From contig OX377205.1 in assembly GCA_947396885.1 (NCBI GenBank), positions 59,988,969 to 60,052,968 on the forward strand: a stretch of DNA of 64,000 nucleotides, given 5' to 3'. This DNA is from Heligmosomoides polygyrus polygyrus. Taxonomy: Eukaryota > Nematoda > Chromadorea > Rhabditida > Heligmosomidae. Positions 20,097 through 32,640 of the stretch are shown in pieces; position 1 is the stretch's first letter, and every line of letters begins with the position of its first letter. Under the pieces are notes generated by a model, which had not been told where the DNA came from, ran no database searches, and saw only the letters and a program-made list of their open reading frames with translations. A program made the translations under genes and the position numbers.

Positions 20097-23000
20097 CAAT
20101 ACCGGCCTTAACTTTTGGTCTTTGGGCGGAAAAAGCGAAAAAACCGCTTTTTCCGCCGCTTTTCTGTAGTGCTCTTCAAATTGAGCGCATTGTAAATTAA
20201 AGCACATATTCGTGATCAGCACCGAGCTCTCTTCCCGATGAGCTGCAAATCGCCTAGCGAGCGCCTGAAAAATAGTTCAGTGACCTAATTTCTGCCTGGC
20301 GCGGCTGACCCCTTCCCTCGCGGGAGATAATTACACCCACAGCTCCTAAGTAGCTAATGAAGCAAGAGATTCGGCCTATTATAGCTTACTTTCTATCTTA
20401 TATATAGTAATACTTAGTTCTTTGGATTCCCTCGTTCACCGAGATCACAACGATATAATTTTTCAAAGGATCTGATTGTTCAAGTGCCATTAATTTTAAA
20501 AATGTCTCCACTTTGGAGGACTCTAACTCTGGAATTTCAAGTTTGTGTGCTCTTCTATTTGTTTGTCTCGTTAAACGTAATGGTTGAAATCAAGCCGCGG
20601 GGTTGGCACCTTTAGGGTTGAAATCTGTAGAATTTATGCGCTGGCAAAGTGGAGACATGGCATTTCTTTGTGTTTATCCGCGCACTTTTTCCATGGTAAA
20701 AGCAACTACAGAAGCATTTCCTTGAAGGACGAAGCATAACGATTTGGAGGCCTATGAAAACTCCTTATAGACTTCTACAGGTGAGATTCCGACCAAGCTA
20801 GAAGACATTTCAGTCACTCAGTTATGAAACCAACTCACTCCAAATGTGAATTGAGTGAAATTGAAAAAATTTTCACAAATGGGAAAATTACTCACGAGTG
20901 CATTCACCAACTAAATCTGACTCGAACGGTGGTTTAGTTTCCATATTGCGTTCATTTGTACAAGGATTATCACGAGTCAAATGCCCAGTAGCCGTAATCG
21001 AGACCCAGATTTGTTCCGGAGTCATTCCTCTCCCCTGCTCTCGTGACCCCTCGCGCCATCTGAGTACGCCGTAAACCGCCTATTCTGAGTCTTCACACCT
21101 CCGCTGTCGCGGAGTATTATTGATCCTACCAAACACCGTAGAGGTGGCGTGCTCCAGGATCGAGTTTCAACGAAGTCTTAACGGTCCTTTCTGTCTTATT
21201 TATTTTATGCACATTTTTACCAATGTTTTGTGCAGTCTCATATGTTTTATTTCCGTTTCAATTCAATTTTTTACGTAGGCTTAAATTTCTATTATTTTTT
21301 TAGTTTGACTTTTTAGGCGCAGGGGGTTGGGGACCTAAATAAAGCGGAGGTAGAGTGCGTGGCGCATCCCAGAAGGCTTTAAGTTCTAGTACTGATCGTC
21401 GACTTTCTCGTAAGCACCGATTAGAACTTTATCCCCATTCTTTTTATTTTTCTGCAATACCTGTTCACAATAGAATGCGTAGCGCAACCCTCAAAGGCAC
21501 TTAGTAACGGTGACTTTTATTCTTTATTCCTTCCACGGGATGTCGTTGTGGATAGAGCCAATTTGACTTGATTTTCGTTTTCCAACCGACGGACAAGTCT
21601 GAAAGGGCCAAAAATTGTATAATACAACGGATAGGACCACGCCTCCTCACCAGCCCTTGAAGGTAGATGAGCATAAAAAACGTGAAGCTTGGCAACACTA
21701 AACCCTTTTGAGATGCGCCACGCATTCTACTTCTACACGCGCCCATTTTCTAAAATTTATTAGACGGACACCTACTAAGTATTCTTTAGCCATCAATCAA
21801 TGGAACGCCGCACGATGCTGGACCAGTGCACGGCGTAACCTACAACGCTTAAGAAACATCTCATAGCCAAACGCCTTTCCCATTGTGTCGTAGGGGAACA
21901 CTGGTAAGGTCACTCTCAAGTGTCGATAGCTAGCAATCAGCTAGACTTATTGAAAATCTTTGAAGTAAAATGCTCATGAAAAACGAGAGGACGCTGAACT
22001 TCTGCACAGCCACGATAACGGCTTGATAAAGAATAAAGAATAAAAGTCAGCATTACTAAATACCTTTGCGGGATGCGCCACGCATTCCATTCCTACCAAA
22101 CACCGTATAAAAAAAATAAAACAAATGAGACTGCACAAAACATTGGTAAAAATGTGCACTAAAATAAATAAGACAGAAAGGACCGTTAAGACTTCGTTGA
22201 AACTCGATCCTGGAGCACGCCACCTCTACGGTGTTTGGTAGGATCAATAATACTCCGCGACAGCGGAGGTGTGAAGACTCTGGTTAGGCGGTTTACGGTG
22301 TCCTCAGATGGCGCGAGGGGTCACGAGAGCAGGGGAGAGGAAGGAACTCTGGGTCTCGATTACGGCTACTGGGCATTTGACTCGTGATAATCCATGTACA
22401 AATGAACGCAATATGGAAACTGAACCACCGTTCAAGTCAGATTTAGTTGATGAATGCACTCGTGAGTAATTTTCCCATTTTTGAAAATTTTTTCAATTTC
22501 ACTCAATTTACATTTGGAGTGAGTTGGCTTCGTAACTGAGTGACTGAAATGTCTTCTAGCTTGGTCGGAATCCCACCTGTAGAAGTCTATAAGGAGTTTT
22601 CATAGGCCTCCAAATCGTTATGCTTCTTTCTTCAAAGAAATGCTTCTGTAGTCGCTTTTACCATGGGAAAAGTGCGCGGATAAACCCTAAGAAATGCCAT
22701 GTTGGCCACTTTACCAGCGCATAAATTCTACAGATTTCAACCCTAAAGGTGCCAACTCCGCGGCTTGATTTCAACCATTACGTTTAACGAGACAAACAAA
22801 TAGAAGAGCACACAAACTTGAAATTCCAGAGTTAGAGTCCTCCAAAGTGGAGACATTTTTAAAATTAATGGCACTTGAACAATCAGATCCTTCGAAAAAT
22901 TATATCGTTGTGATCTCGGTGAACGAGGGAATCCAAAGAACTAAGTATTACTATATATAAGATAGAAAGTAAGCTATAATAGGCCGAATCTCTTGCTTCA

Positions 23001-23261
23001 TTAGCTACTTAGGAGCTGTGGGTGTAATTATCTCCCGCGAGGGAAGGGGTCAGCCGCGCCAGGCAGAAATTAGGTCACTGAACTATTTTTCAGGCGCTCG
23101 CTAGGCGATTTGCAGCTTATCGGGAAGAGAGCTCGGTGCTGATCACGAATATGTGCTTTAATTTACAATGCGCTCAATTTGAAGAGCACTACAGAAAAGC
23201 GGCGGAAAAAGCGGTTTTTTCGCTTTTTCCGCCCAAAGACCAAAAGTTAAGGTCGGTATTG
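20097..23261. mobile_element. 3.2-kb foldback element with CAATACCG ends
   Basis: The two arms (20097 to about 21250, and about 22110-23261) are nearly perfect inverted copies of about 1.15 kb. The element starts CAATACCGGCCTTAACTTTT and ends in its complement, and TA flanks both sides (20095-20096 and 23262-23263). A central 860 bases hold several SINE A 3' fragments. No transposase is visible. Its terminal octamer is the same as in the foldbacks at 2597 and 35615, although the interiors differ. Confidence 0.85.
21340..22100. repeat. Cluster of SINE A 3'-end fragments
   Basis: The SINE A tail motif 'agaatgcgtggcgcatccc' and variants occur at about 21353 (+), 21474 (+), 21711-21740 (-) and 22070 (-). 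The piece at 21700-21748 (-) joins the SINE start directly to its 3' end, an internal deletion derivative. They fill the spacer of the foldback. Confidence 0.6.
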
Positions 23262-23314
23262 TATAAACCAGGGCTTATACTACGTAATAAATATCAAATC
23301 ATATCCCACCGTTA

Positions 23315-23543
23315 GGCCCCAGTTATACTCCCGCGGGAGCTTTCGTGGGAGATCCGCGGACGGACGGTGCACTGCGGACGGTCGTCGTCGTCCCGCGGGC
23401 GGGAAGTATAGCACCCCTCTCGTCGTCTGTCGGCGGCTATCCGCGGACGGCGGGCTGGCGGGCCGCGACGAGTGGCCCGGCGCGGGGTCCCGACGCGATT
23501 TCCGCCCATCCGCGGAAGCTCCCGCGGGAGTATAACAGGGGCC
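23315..23543. mobile_element. MITE with TTA duplication (PIF/Harbinger-like)
   Basis: This 229-bp element begins GGCCCCAGTTATACTCCCGC and ends with the near complement ending GGGGCC. It is flanked by TTA at 23312-23314 and 23544-23546. A TWA duplication with GG...CC ends is typical of PIF/Harbinger MITEs. It is very GC-rich inside. Confidence 0.75.
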
Positions 23544-23546
23544 TTA

Positions 23547-24739
23547 GAAAAGCGGACGGCACACGCACGGTGGTGTTAAGGAGCCGTAGAGTCGATGAAT
23601 GCCCATATTTATAGAAAACTGACATCTATACCAAGTCAGGCATCCGTGACTTTTGTTCATCAACACTGACAGAATAATACGCGATAATATGTACAAAGGC
23701 ACCACACTGAACTGCCTAGTAGTGGACATGGTTTTGCAGTGTCCTACTCGGGGACGCCATCTTATGCGTGTTCGCTGCACTCTTTTAGCGGTGCCCTCAA
23801 ACTGTATCACCCCTAGGATAATAGTGGGGCATTCAGTTTTCGTAGCTATCCTAGCGGGCTACTGCGGGACAAGTTGTGGCATCTCGCCGTGCTTGTGGCC
23901 AAGTTATGGCGTACACTTTGCACCTACGCTAGTGCAGCATCACCGGCGTCTGCACCTACAGACGTGTGTTGGATGTTGGGGTAGCCACTAGTTTGAAGGG
24001 GTGTCCGAGCGAACTTAATTAAACCAGAGCAAGCGCATTTCACACGCACAGCAGCAGTGGAGTAAACAAGTGACTCCCAGGCAACCACAGCTCAAACCTC
24101 AAAAACAAGAGCAAACTGTCACCATTTTTGGAGATATCTGTCAGCTTGTTTTTAAACAACCTCAGAGTGTTTAATAGCTCATTTTTAAATAGCTAAGCGG
24201 TCTAACGGACGCCAAACGTCTCCTTGGGGGCTTCACCTCCAAACCCCGATCATAGAATACCCCGTCTAGCCCTTCTTACTCGCGTTACAGTGAAAAACTG
24301 GTTCTAGAGGAAAGCGGGACGGTAAGACACAATCTTGAAAACTGCTCCTACGAAGCTTATCCACCCTCTGTCACACTTGTACCGTTTTGTTTTCCGAAGT
24401 ACACATTCTCTACGTGGTGAGGAACAGATTGTGATGGTCTATACCGCTAAATATCCGACGGCAACAATAGCCCTCCAATTCCCGAAGTCATACTCCCTAC
24501 TCCTCCCCCTCCCCCCCCCGACAATACACAATAACCCCTTACCCATGTGCAGGCAGAAGCAGGCAGAAAAATGTAATGAGCATCAGTCAACAGTGAGAGT
24601 GAGAGGCATGTACACGCACACGCTCGCTGTCTTTCAAAGGTCATCTGAAAATCCAACGCATGCTTCGCAATGTTTGATCTGTGGCACATCTCTTGATCTA
24701 GACAACGTTGTACGACGCTCCTGTCACATACACGTTGGA
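23547..24739. other. No gene recognised
   Basis: Several ORFs of 60-135 residues overlap on both strands but none shows a known motif or splice structure. A tRNA-Leu-like stretch near 24190 was considered and rejected. Confidence 0.45.
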
Positions 24740-25345
24740 TGATAGTGAGAAAAAGTACTGGTCCGCCCTTACAGTTTCCTTCCACTGTTCCCCTTTCTCT
24801 TACTGGTCCACCTGCACTAGTTCTCCCTTTACCGGTCCCCCCTCCCTTCACAGGACTCTCCCACTTCACTGGCTCCCATTCACTGCCCCTCTTTTGCCCC
24901 CCCCCCCCTCCTCTTACTGCCTCCCCTCACCTAAGTGGTACCCTTTATTGGTCCTATTCACTGGTCCCCATTAATGGTCCCTCCTTTACTGCCTCCACCC
25001 CCTTCACAGCTACCCCATTACTGGTCTCACCTTCACTGATCCCTTTTTCTGGTTCCCTCCCATTCACTGGCCGCCATTACTGGTCCTACCTTCACTGGTC
25101 CCCTCTTCTTTGGTCCTCCTTTAATGGTTTCCCCTTTACCGGTTCCCCCTTCACAGAACTTTCCAGCTTCACTGGTTCCCTTTCGCTTTCCTCCCCCCCC
25201 CCCTCAACCCTCATCTTCGTGGTATTCTTTAATGATCCCCTTTCACTGGCTCCCATTAAAGGTTCTACTCTTACTGATATCCTCCCCTCCTCCCTTCGCT
25301 GGATCCCCGCTTACTGGCCTCCTCTTTAGTGGTCTCCCATTAGAC
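24740..25345. repeat. Pyrimidine-rich degenerate minisatellite
   Basis: Degenerate units built on CACTGGTCCC / TTACTGG repeat across about 600 bases with strong strand asymmetry (C and T on the plus strand). The reverse complement resembles the purine-rich regions at 31870-32150 and 36390-36760. The 196-residue ORF here is a by-product of the repeat. Confidence 0.75.
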
Positions 25346-25368
25346 GTGTTCGGAATACGGACACCCCT

Positions 25369-25720
25369 TGCGCGATATAGGTGACACCTCTTCTGAACCC
25401 AGACCCCACTTGCATGACATCGGTGACACTTCTTCTAAACCGAGACACCCCTTTCATGAAATCCGTAGTACCTCTTCTGACTCCAGACACCCCTTGCATG
25501 ACATCGGTGACATGTCTTCTGAACCCAAACACCCAATGGGCGACGTCGCTTCTGAATCCGTGTGCCTGTTGCACGACGTCGGTGACACATCTTCTAAATC
25601 CGAACGCCTGCTGAGCAACGTCGCTGGCATGTCTTCTGAACTCGAACGCCCTTTGCGCGACATCGGTGACATTTCTTCTGACGGCCTCGACACGGCGTGG
25701 GGGTGGCACCTCGTCTAAAC
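25369..25720. repeat. 42-bp minisatellite, about 8 units, open in a 14-codon frame
   Basis: A unit like 'gacatcggtgacacttcttc' plus spacer repeats every 42 bases. It is open on both strands. The plus strand encodes units like DIGDTSSEPRHPLH and the minus strand SEDVSPTSCNRHTD. Related single or few-copy units occur at about 31430, 36270, 46710, 50900 and 54225. The uninterrupted frame may simply follow from the period being a multiple of three. It is not a CRISPR, as there are no unique spacers. Confidence 0.8.
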
Positions 25721-28038
25721 ACGGACGCCTGCTACTCGACTTCTAGGAAAGGCCACACGGGTGAGCAGACGGCCGGACGGACAGCCGCTAACTCCTTTAT
25801 ACAGGATAGGATGATTTATTTATTTATTTCCTGCACTCTACAAAGAGTGCGGCGCTCAAACGAAAAGCACAGTCAACCAGAAACAGTGAAATGGGACTGC
25901 AGTTCCAAGGAATAGAAACACCTCTTTTAGGCACTCCTAGTATACTGAACCAGAGACACTATGGAGTTACTCAAACGCTGTCAGGCGTACTGCAATTGAT
26001 CCTGTCCTAGCAAAATCCGCACCAGTTGGCCATTGCGCCTGGTAAAGATCTTGTCGGAGCTTCGGGACACGGGTATGCCAACCTCCCACGTGGAACCGAC
26101 AAGACGGATAGAACTAGCGTAAAAGGGGGCAAGATTGCAGACAACTGAAGAGATTATTTGCAAGAAGTGTTTCATCTACTGGTTCATAGAAGATACCATA
26201 CAAGGGTAATTTAATTCCACAGGAACCGATAAGAAACAAACAAACAATCAAGAAATACCAGTCAATATAAGCTATTATTAACAAAACACAACGAAAGAAA
26301 CCTCGAATTAATGGAGGAGTTAGGAGCGATCATGTGCAAGGCTGCGTATATGGAAGGAACCTAATTTCAGTATTCTTTCATAGTAATTACACAATGAAGA
26401 ACTAGCATCGATTGTGAGTCAGTGTAAGGCGGAACTCAACGAACTCATTTTTTGAATCGCAACATCTGAAAAGTCAGATTAAAAGACTGACGAACTAGAT
26501 ACTGTCAAGAGTAATCTGGAAAGGTTGAGCTTATTCAGATTGTTCTTAACAAAGTGACAACAAGTGGCCTCGAAAACATGTGCTTTTTATGAAAACCACT
26601 GAAAAAGTGACACCGGCTCCTTGAACCCAAAGACTTTTTTGCTATGACGATGATTTGGTGATGCAACCACATCCCTAAATATGAAAGGTTTCCTTGTGAA
26701 TCTGATCCGCATTGGCCCAAGTCTGGCACCTTCGCGTTTACCTTTAGGGCTGAGTGCAATATTCTAGTGTAGGATTATGAGCTCTCCAAGATGGTTAGAA
26801 TGATTTTTTAATCAAGGAAAATTTGGTATAACTTTCTCTGAATTTTTTTAGCTCTGTCAAAACAATCGTAAAAATTTTATAATTTTTTTTTTAAATGAAA
26901 GCAATACATTAAATTTTTATTTAAAAGCTCAGCAAGGGAGCCATCTTTCAATGCATTGAAGGACAAAATCACGCCATGCACTCAAAGGCTTGTTACGATT
27001 TTTATTTGATTAACTAATATAAATATAAAGTATAAACGCTAATTATACAAAGCATCAAAGTGAGAATATGTGTGATTTTTACTACTAATTTTGTTGTATT
27101 AGTTATAGAAGTGGAACTCCATGCTATTTGCTATCAAACGCATAAAAACCACCACGTCTTGGACGATAACGTGGCGCAATCTCTTATTTTAACGCTATCG
27201 AATGGCCGCCTTCCTGCTCTTTAAAATAAGTTTAAACCCAATACTCTCCTTCGAAAACGAAAATTTTATAAAAATTTATACAATATGTTAACCTATTGGA
27301 TAACTTAATTAAAACTTCAAAGAAAGCCATACAAAGGTCCTCCTTGAACAATTTTTTTCAAATCTTTTTGGAGACTATCTTGCTTAATAGGTCTCGTTTT
27401 GATTTCGAAGAAGTTCAGTTTAATTTGAAGAACGTCGGATTTGTTTAGAAGAATTCAATCTGTCGTGAAAAGGTATAGGTATGGTATAAAGCCGGTAACC
27501 CATGAGTCACGAAGTGAGTGGCACGGCGAGAGAGAAAAGATGCGTCAGCATATGATACTTCGGCGGGTTGCGTCCTTGAGCTTAGTCGTGGGCGGTAGAA
27601 GAAATTGTTCACCATCCTGCCGCATTATCTATTTATTTGTTTATTTGCACAGTATAGTGCACACAAAAAGAACATAACATGAACACGGTAAATCGCAGAA
27701 AACACAATGTGAGAAACAAAAAATTAAAAGGCATCTGCGACACAAATTGAAATTAGTTGACTGACTAAACTATATTTTAACGAAGAAGTAAGGGCGGAAC
27801 TGCAATTAAAAAAACAATCAGGCAAATTCTGTGAAAAGCCTTCTAGAAAAAATTGAATAGGATTGAATAGGGGGAGGGGCGAGGGATTCAAATAGGATTG
27901 AATAGGGGGGGGGGGGTGGGTTTGAATGAGAAGAGCAGTGGGCCACCAACACTGCAAGTCGTGGGATCGGCTACGGATTCCAGCTTAGTAGGTCCGTCAA
28001 ATCCAACAAATCTCATACCTTATTGCTACTAAGAAAAT
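25721..28038. other. AT-rich region, no gene recognised; two retroelement-like tails
   Basis: No ORF has recognisable domains. Minus-oriented A-rich tails (ATTTATTTATTT) occur at about 25811-25827 and 27626-27645, each next to a small hairpin (GCACTCT-AGAGTGC and GCACAGTATAGTGC). 27895-27915 is a G homopolymer. Confidence 0.5.
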
Positions 28039-28639
28039 AACAGAAGAGTTGTATGCACACTCAGTCTAAACACTTGTACAAGACCGGTATCTCGAACAGT
28101 AGACAAATAAAAGTAGAGCAGTTAGGAAAAAACCCATAAAAACTGAACTAGGGAGAATAGCAGCTAGGAAATACCGTACAACTGATAGAAAAGCAAGATA
28201 AAAACATAAGAATATTTATAGAGATGTGTACATGTATACATAACCACAAATCACATCGACCATTTTCTAGTCAAAGTGGACACTTTTCCAACCAAACACG
28301 ACGCTCTTGAAATCAAGCTGAAAATCTTTCAAATTAAAACAACTTTGTTATACACTGAAATAGTGACTTTTCAGGAAAGCTGGAGTAACTCTTTCTTTAA
28401 GGAAATCTTAGTGCAGCTTTATTTGAAATTTTTTATTCACCCCTCCTACTGTAAGTGAACACACTGTTTTGAACTTTTAGAAAAGAACTTATTTTTAAAG
28501 AAAAATAATAAAACAAATTTAGTTTTATAGCGCAAAAAATCAACAATGTTTTGGTGCATTAAAAGAAGAGAACGCGCCACGAACTCGACTAGGTTGTCGC
28601 GTTTTTTATATGATTGATAGTGTACATACTATACCTTTG

Positions 28640-28830
28640 TCCTTTTCGAATTTCGAATAGTCGAATTTCGTATAAATTCGAATTTCGATTATTCGACTAT
28701 TCGACCAATCGAAGGAAGTCCAATATTCGAATTACTCGTTTATTCGAATATTCGAAATGGCCAATATTCGAATGTTCGTTTATTCGAATATTCGAACACT
28801 TCGAATTTCGAATATTCGAATATTCTTTAT
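28640..28830. repeat. TTCGAATA array, left arm
   Basis: Short palindromic TTCGAATATTCGAA motifs and near variants are repeated many times. They are mirrored at 32415-32625. Confidence 0.85.
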
Positions 28831-29029
28831 CAATCTTTAACAAGTTAGTGGCACTCTTCGAAAACCAGGGAAGTGTGACCTTATAATGAGAACGATGTTT
28901 TGTTTAGCGCGTCGTTCAAAGTGGCCGAATTGTGCGTATGCAATCTCACAAGGGAAGTGCGTGAAGCGTATGTTTGACAAGGGAGAGCGAATCCTATAGG
29001 GAGAATCCCCCGTTCAGACATACGCCTTA

Positions 29030-30223
29030 CCAGGATACTATCTCAACGGTAGGTCGGAACGGCGCAAATGTTGTATATGGGCAGAACCGCCTCTCCCTGG
29101 GAAGTAACAAACTGCAGGTATCTCGACCCCAATACAACTCTGCGCAGTGTTAGAGGCGACGGAAGTCGCATGTTGGCGCCCTGTTGATTCACGTGCTCCA
29201 CAGCTGACGGGCGCGGGCGGGATGAGGGCTGTTATCGCGGATTAGCGAAGTGCACAGGTGGCGTAGTAGGGAAGAGCTCGGGCTCGTGAGCGAGGGGTCG
29301 GGGGGTTTGGATCCCGCAGACTGCGTTTGTTTTGCACTTTTGCAAAATCCATGTTTATCATATAGGTAATCCACCTAGGGGTATTATAGTGTGTTATAGA
29401 GCATGTTTACATATAACATACGCTTCAAACTACAGATTAGCTAAAATATTCACTTCTGTGTGTCACTTATTTTAAGCTTATTTTGTGTGAAGCTATAGTT
29501 ATTAACGACAGATATTTTGTGGCACTAGTTAAAAGTTCCGACTCCACCAACAAGAGTTCAGTCAAAAATTTTTTTTGCTGAAACTTCGTCTGCGGAGTTA
29601 TTTGGCGTGCTGATCACGAATCTGATATCCATTCTTCACGATTCTTTCTCTACCTGCCGTCACCGGCAGAAACTTTGGGAATGTAATCCTGTGCCTTCCT
29701 GTATTTATATTACCCAGCCGAATCGTGAAGAATGGATATCAGATTCGTGATCGGCACTCCAAATAACCCCCTAAACGAAGTTTCAGCGAAATCGGCGACC
29801 CTGCTTGGACCACCATTGTTAACGGTATGTGTGATATATGTATATGTAAACATACTCTATAACGCACTATAATACCCTAAGTGGATTACCCATATGATAA
29901 ATATGGATTTTGGAAAAGTGCAAAATAAAGGCAGCCTTCCGGATCCAAACCCCCGACCCCTTGCTCACGATCCCGAGCGCTTCCCTACTGCGCCACCTGT
30001 GCACCGTGCGGGTCCGCAATACCAGCCCTCACCCCACGCGCGCCCGTCAGCTGTGGATCACGTGAATCAACAGGGCGAAAACAGGCGACTTCCGTCGCCT
30101 CTAACTTTGGCAGAGTTGTATTGGGGTCGAGATACCTGCAGTTTGTTACTTCCCAGGGAGGGGCGGTTCTGCCCATATACAACATTTGCGCCGTTCCGAC
30201 CTACCGTTGAGATAGTATCCTGG
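29030..30223. mobile_element. 1.2-kb foldback with TTA duplication
   Basis: The ends are CCAGGATACTATCTCAACGG and its complement, flanked by TTA on each side (29027-29029 and 30224-30226), as in PIF/Harbinger-type insertions. The arms of about 370 bases each include a tRNA-like module (GTGGCGTAGTAGGGAAG and GGTTTGGATCCC, plus at about 29256 and minus at about 29947-29998). A second palindrome, built on CGTGATCAGCAC and GATATCCATTCTTCACG, fills the centre (29578-29795). Confidence 0.75.
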
Positions 30224-30754
30224 TTAGACACTTACCTTGTTAGTCGACGCGAGGTAAGCACGGGCGTCTTGCGGCCAGTCACGTGGGCAATCAGTGGACA
30301 TATGATAAGGTTTTCGAGTGGAACGATTTCACTCCCACGTAATTGTACACGACCTTCTTTTTGACCTGCAAAAAAGGGACAACATCCTGAAGCTAAGTGT
30401 CGAAGCTGAAGGAGAATGGACTTGTTATAATGGCATTGAAGGTGGTGTCGTCGACACTGAAGGTGGTGTACCTGTGAGGGGCTTGTAGCTTTTATTCGCT
30501 GTCCGATTAGTGCTAGTGCTTTTGTTTCATGCACTTTTTGCCTGTCTATCAATGGTGTTGAGCGCTTATACATCGTTATGTTCAGTGGCTTTCTCATTGC
30601 CTTGTGGTCAAAAAACCGGTCAGTAATAAATAAGTGGCAAGAAAGTTACTCTCCACGGCGTACAGCTGAAAAATTAGGCAAAAACCATCTGAAAATGGTA
30701 TAGATGTCAGAATCTTTCAAATCTCAACCAACCATATATAATGCAAAAATGCAT

Positions 30755-30830
30755 CAGAGCAGCTGAATCGAACCCCCGACCTTCCACCCATGAAGCAACG
30801 TCTCTATCCACTGCGCTCCGGGCCATTTGC
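30755..30830 (-). mobile_element. tRNA-like SINE head
   Basis: On the minus strand GGAGCGCAGTGGATAGAG and GGGGGTTCGATTC form A- and B-box-like motifs. The anticodon-side sequence 'gcttcatgggtggaagg' resembles that of SINE B at 15797. No body was recognised. Confidence 0.5.
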
Positions 30831-31129
30831 CGGCAGGAACATCGCGGGCATACAAGAGCCACGAATTCTATTGTAAATACAAAGACCCCCTATTCCTTGT
30901 GTTTAACTACTTGGCGAAAAATAAACACATTTTTATACTTAGGGATTCTCCCTATATGAGTCGCTCTCCCTTGTCAGACATACGCTTCAAGCACTTCCCT
31001 TGTGAGATTGGATACGCACAATTCGGCCACTTTGAACGACGCGCTAAACAAAACATCGTTCTCATTATAAGGTCACACTTCCCTGGTTTTCGAAGAGTGC
31101 CACTAACTTGTTAAAGATTGATAAAGAAT

Positions 31130-32409
31130 CTACCACTATATAATTGAGTTATCTCCATGCCCTGTAGATGGTGAGGCGTATCTCACTCAGGTTGGGAACC
31201 TGGCTGAGATACGCCTCGTGGAAGCACGCGCAATCCCATGAACCCCTTGCGACGCCTCCGCGTACCTCGCGCGGGCAACGTCTGCCGTTCAACATGGGAT
31301 GTTGTTACAGCAGGGGACGCGTAGCCTCCTCCTGCTTGACAAAACGGCGTTTGCGCGCGTTTCTGAGTACCTGAATCCAGAAGACGGGTTCCCTTCGTCA
31401 CACCACAACCCTCTGGAGTCAGAAGAGGAGACACCGTCGTCCAACGACGAGGCATCGCATTCAGAATTGAGCATAACATGCTGCTGCAGCAGAGGAAGCG
31501 CAGCCTCCTCTCTATTGACACAACGGCGTCTGCGCGCGTTTCTGAGTCCCTGAATCCAGAAGGAGGGTTCCCTTCGTCGCACCACAACCGTCTGGATTCA
31601 GAAGATCGAAAAGAAAGGAAGCAGAGGTCTCATCGTCGTCGAACGACGACTGGCCGCATGCAGAACTCAGCATTATCCCATGTTGAACGGAAAACGTTAC
31701 CCGCGCCAGGTACGCCTCTGCGTACCTCGCGCGGGCGATGTTTGCCGTTCAACATGGGATGTTGTTACAGCATAGGACGCGTAGCCTCCTCCTGCTTGAC
31801 TCAGCGGCGTCTGCGCGCGTTTCTGAGCGTTTGATTCTGAATACATGTCACTGACGTCTGCCTTGAGCATGGTAGGACCACTAAGGGGTGTTGGAGAAGG
31901 GAAGTAAGGGCCCTTTAGAGTGAACCAAGTGAGCGTCCAGGAAGGAAAGGAACAACCTGAAGGAGGGACCAGGGCGGGGAAGCCAACAAGAAGAGACCAG
32001 TAGGGGGTCAATAGTGAAAACAAGGAAGTGGGTCAGGGGTTGGGACCAGGAAGGTGGGGGGGGGGGGAGGGGGGAACACCTGTAAAGGCGGACCAGCAAT
32101 TAGATCTAGAAAGAAGGAACGAGTGGAACGAGTGAGGGGGAAGCTGGCGCCCGGATTCGGAAGACGTGTACACAGTGGAGGGGCCGAAGTACTGCGCAGC
32201 ACAAACCAATGATGTTACTGGACGGTGTGGAGAAAATGTCTATGATGAAAGGTACCGAAGTGGTGAACGGCTTGATGCCGATGAAGTACGCAGCAGGTCC
32301 TAGATGTTAGCGAATTTTAAGTTTGACAAAAGGTACCTTCTTTAGGTCAGTGATGGTGCAAAGTCGCGCGAAGCGCGCAAGTGCGAGACACGCCGTTAGG
32401 CGTGTCGGA
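31130..32409. repeat. Composite repeat X, copy 1 (tandem units plus purine-rich part)
   Basis: Inserted in the right arm of the 5.2-kb palindrome, it starts after 'gataaaga' and shows: an inverted pair around 'ggttgggaacctgg'; about 2.5 tandem units of about 179 bases carrying 'ctgcgcgcgtttctgag' (near 31350, 31529 and 31809); a purine-rich region (31870-32150); and 'gcgcagcacaaaccaatg' near 32195. The second copy is at 36045-36930. Class unknown. The ORFs are shadows of the tandem units. Confidence 0.65.
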
Positions 32410-32640
32410 GCACTTGTATTCGAATATTCGAAATTCGAAGTGTTCGAATATTCGAATAAACGAACATTCAAATATTGGCCTATTTCGAATATTCGAATAA
32501 ACGAATAATTCGAATATTGGACTTTCTCGAATATTCGAATAAACGAATAATTCGAATATTGGACTTTCTTCGAATAGTCGAATAGTCGAATAATCGAAAT
32601 TCGAATTTATACGAAATTCGAAAAGGACAAAGGTATAGTA
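32405..32640. repeat. TTCGAATA array, right arm
   Basis: This is the inverted counterpart of 28640-28830, with a local direct duplication around 'ataattcgaatattggactt'. Confidence 0.85.

Larger units (their letters stand above)
18457..23274. mobile_element. GC-rich MITE split by two later insertions
   Basis: The left piece (18457-18506) begins CCCCTAGTTTATACTTGCG. Middle pieces lie at 19963-20096. The right piece (23262-23274) ends TAAACCAGGGC. Joined on paper the ends are inverted (CCCTAGTTTA against CCCTGGTTTA) and the GC-rich arms CTGCGCGGCCCGG and CCGCGCCGCGCAG face each other. The original element would be only about 200 bp, so nearly all of the interval is inserted DNA. Its own target duplication is not clear. 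Confidence 0.55.

Noticed and set aside
24180..24260. tRNA-Leu-like stretch (AAGCGGTCTAACGGACGCC)
   Set aside because: No acceptor-stem pairing and no convincing B-box, so the resemblance is limited to the D-arm.
24739..25329. 196-residue ORF in the pyrimidine-rich region
   Set aside because: It is low-complexity Pro/Ser/Leu sequence produced by the degenerate CACTGGTCCC repeats, and no domain is visible.
25369..25720. CRISPR-like regular repeats
   Set aside because: The 42-base units follow one another without unique spacers, vary between copies and lie in a eukaryotic repeat context.
29894..30364. 156-residue ORF
   Set aside because: It runs through the arm of a foldback with an embedded tRNA-like module and is a shadow of the repeat.
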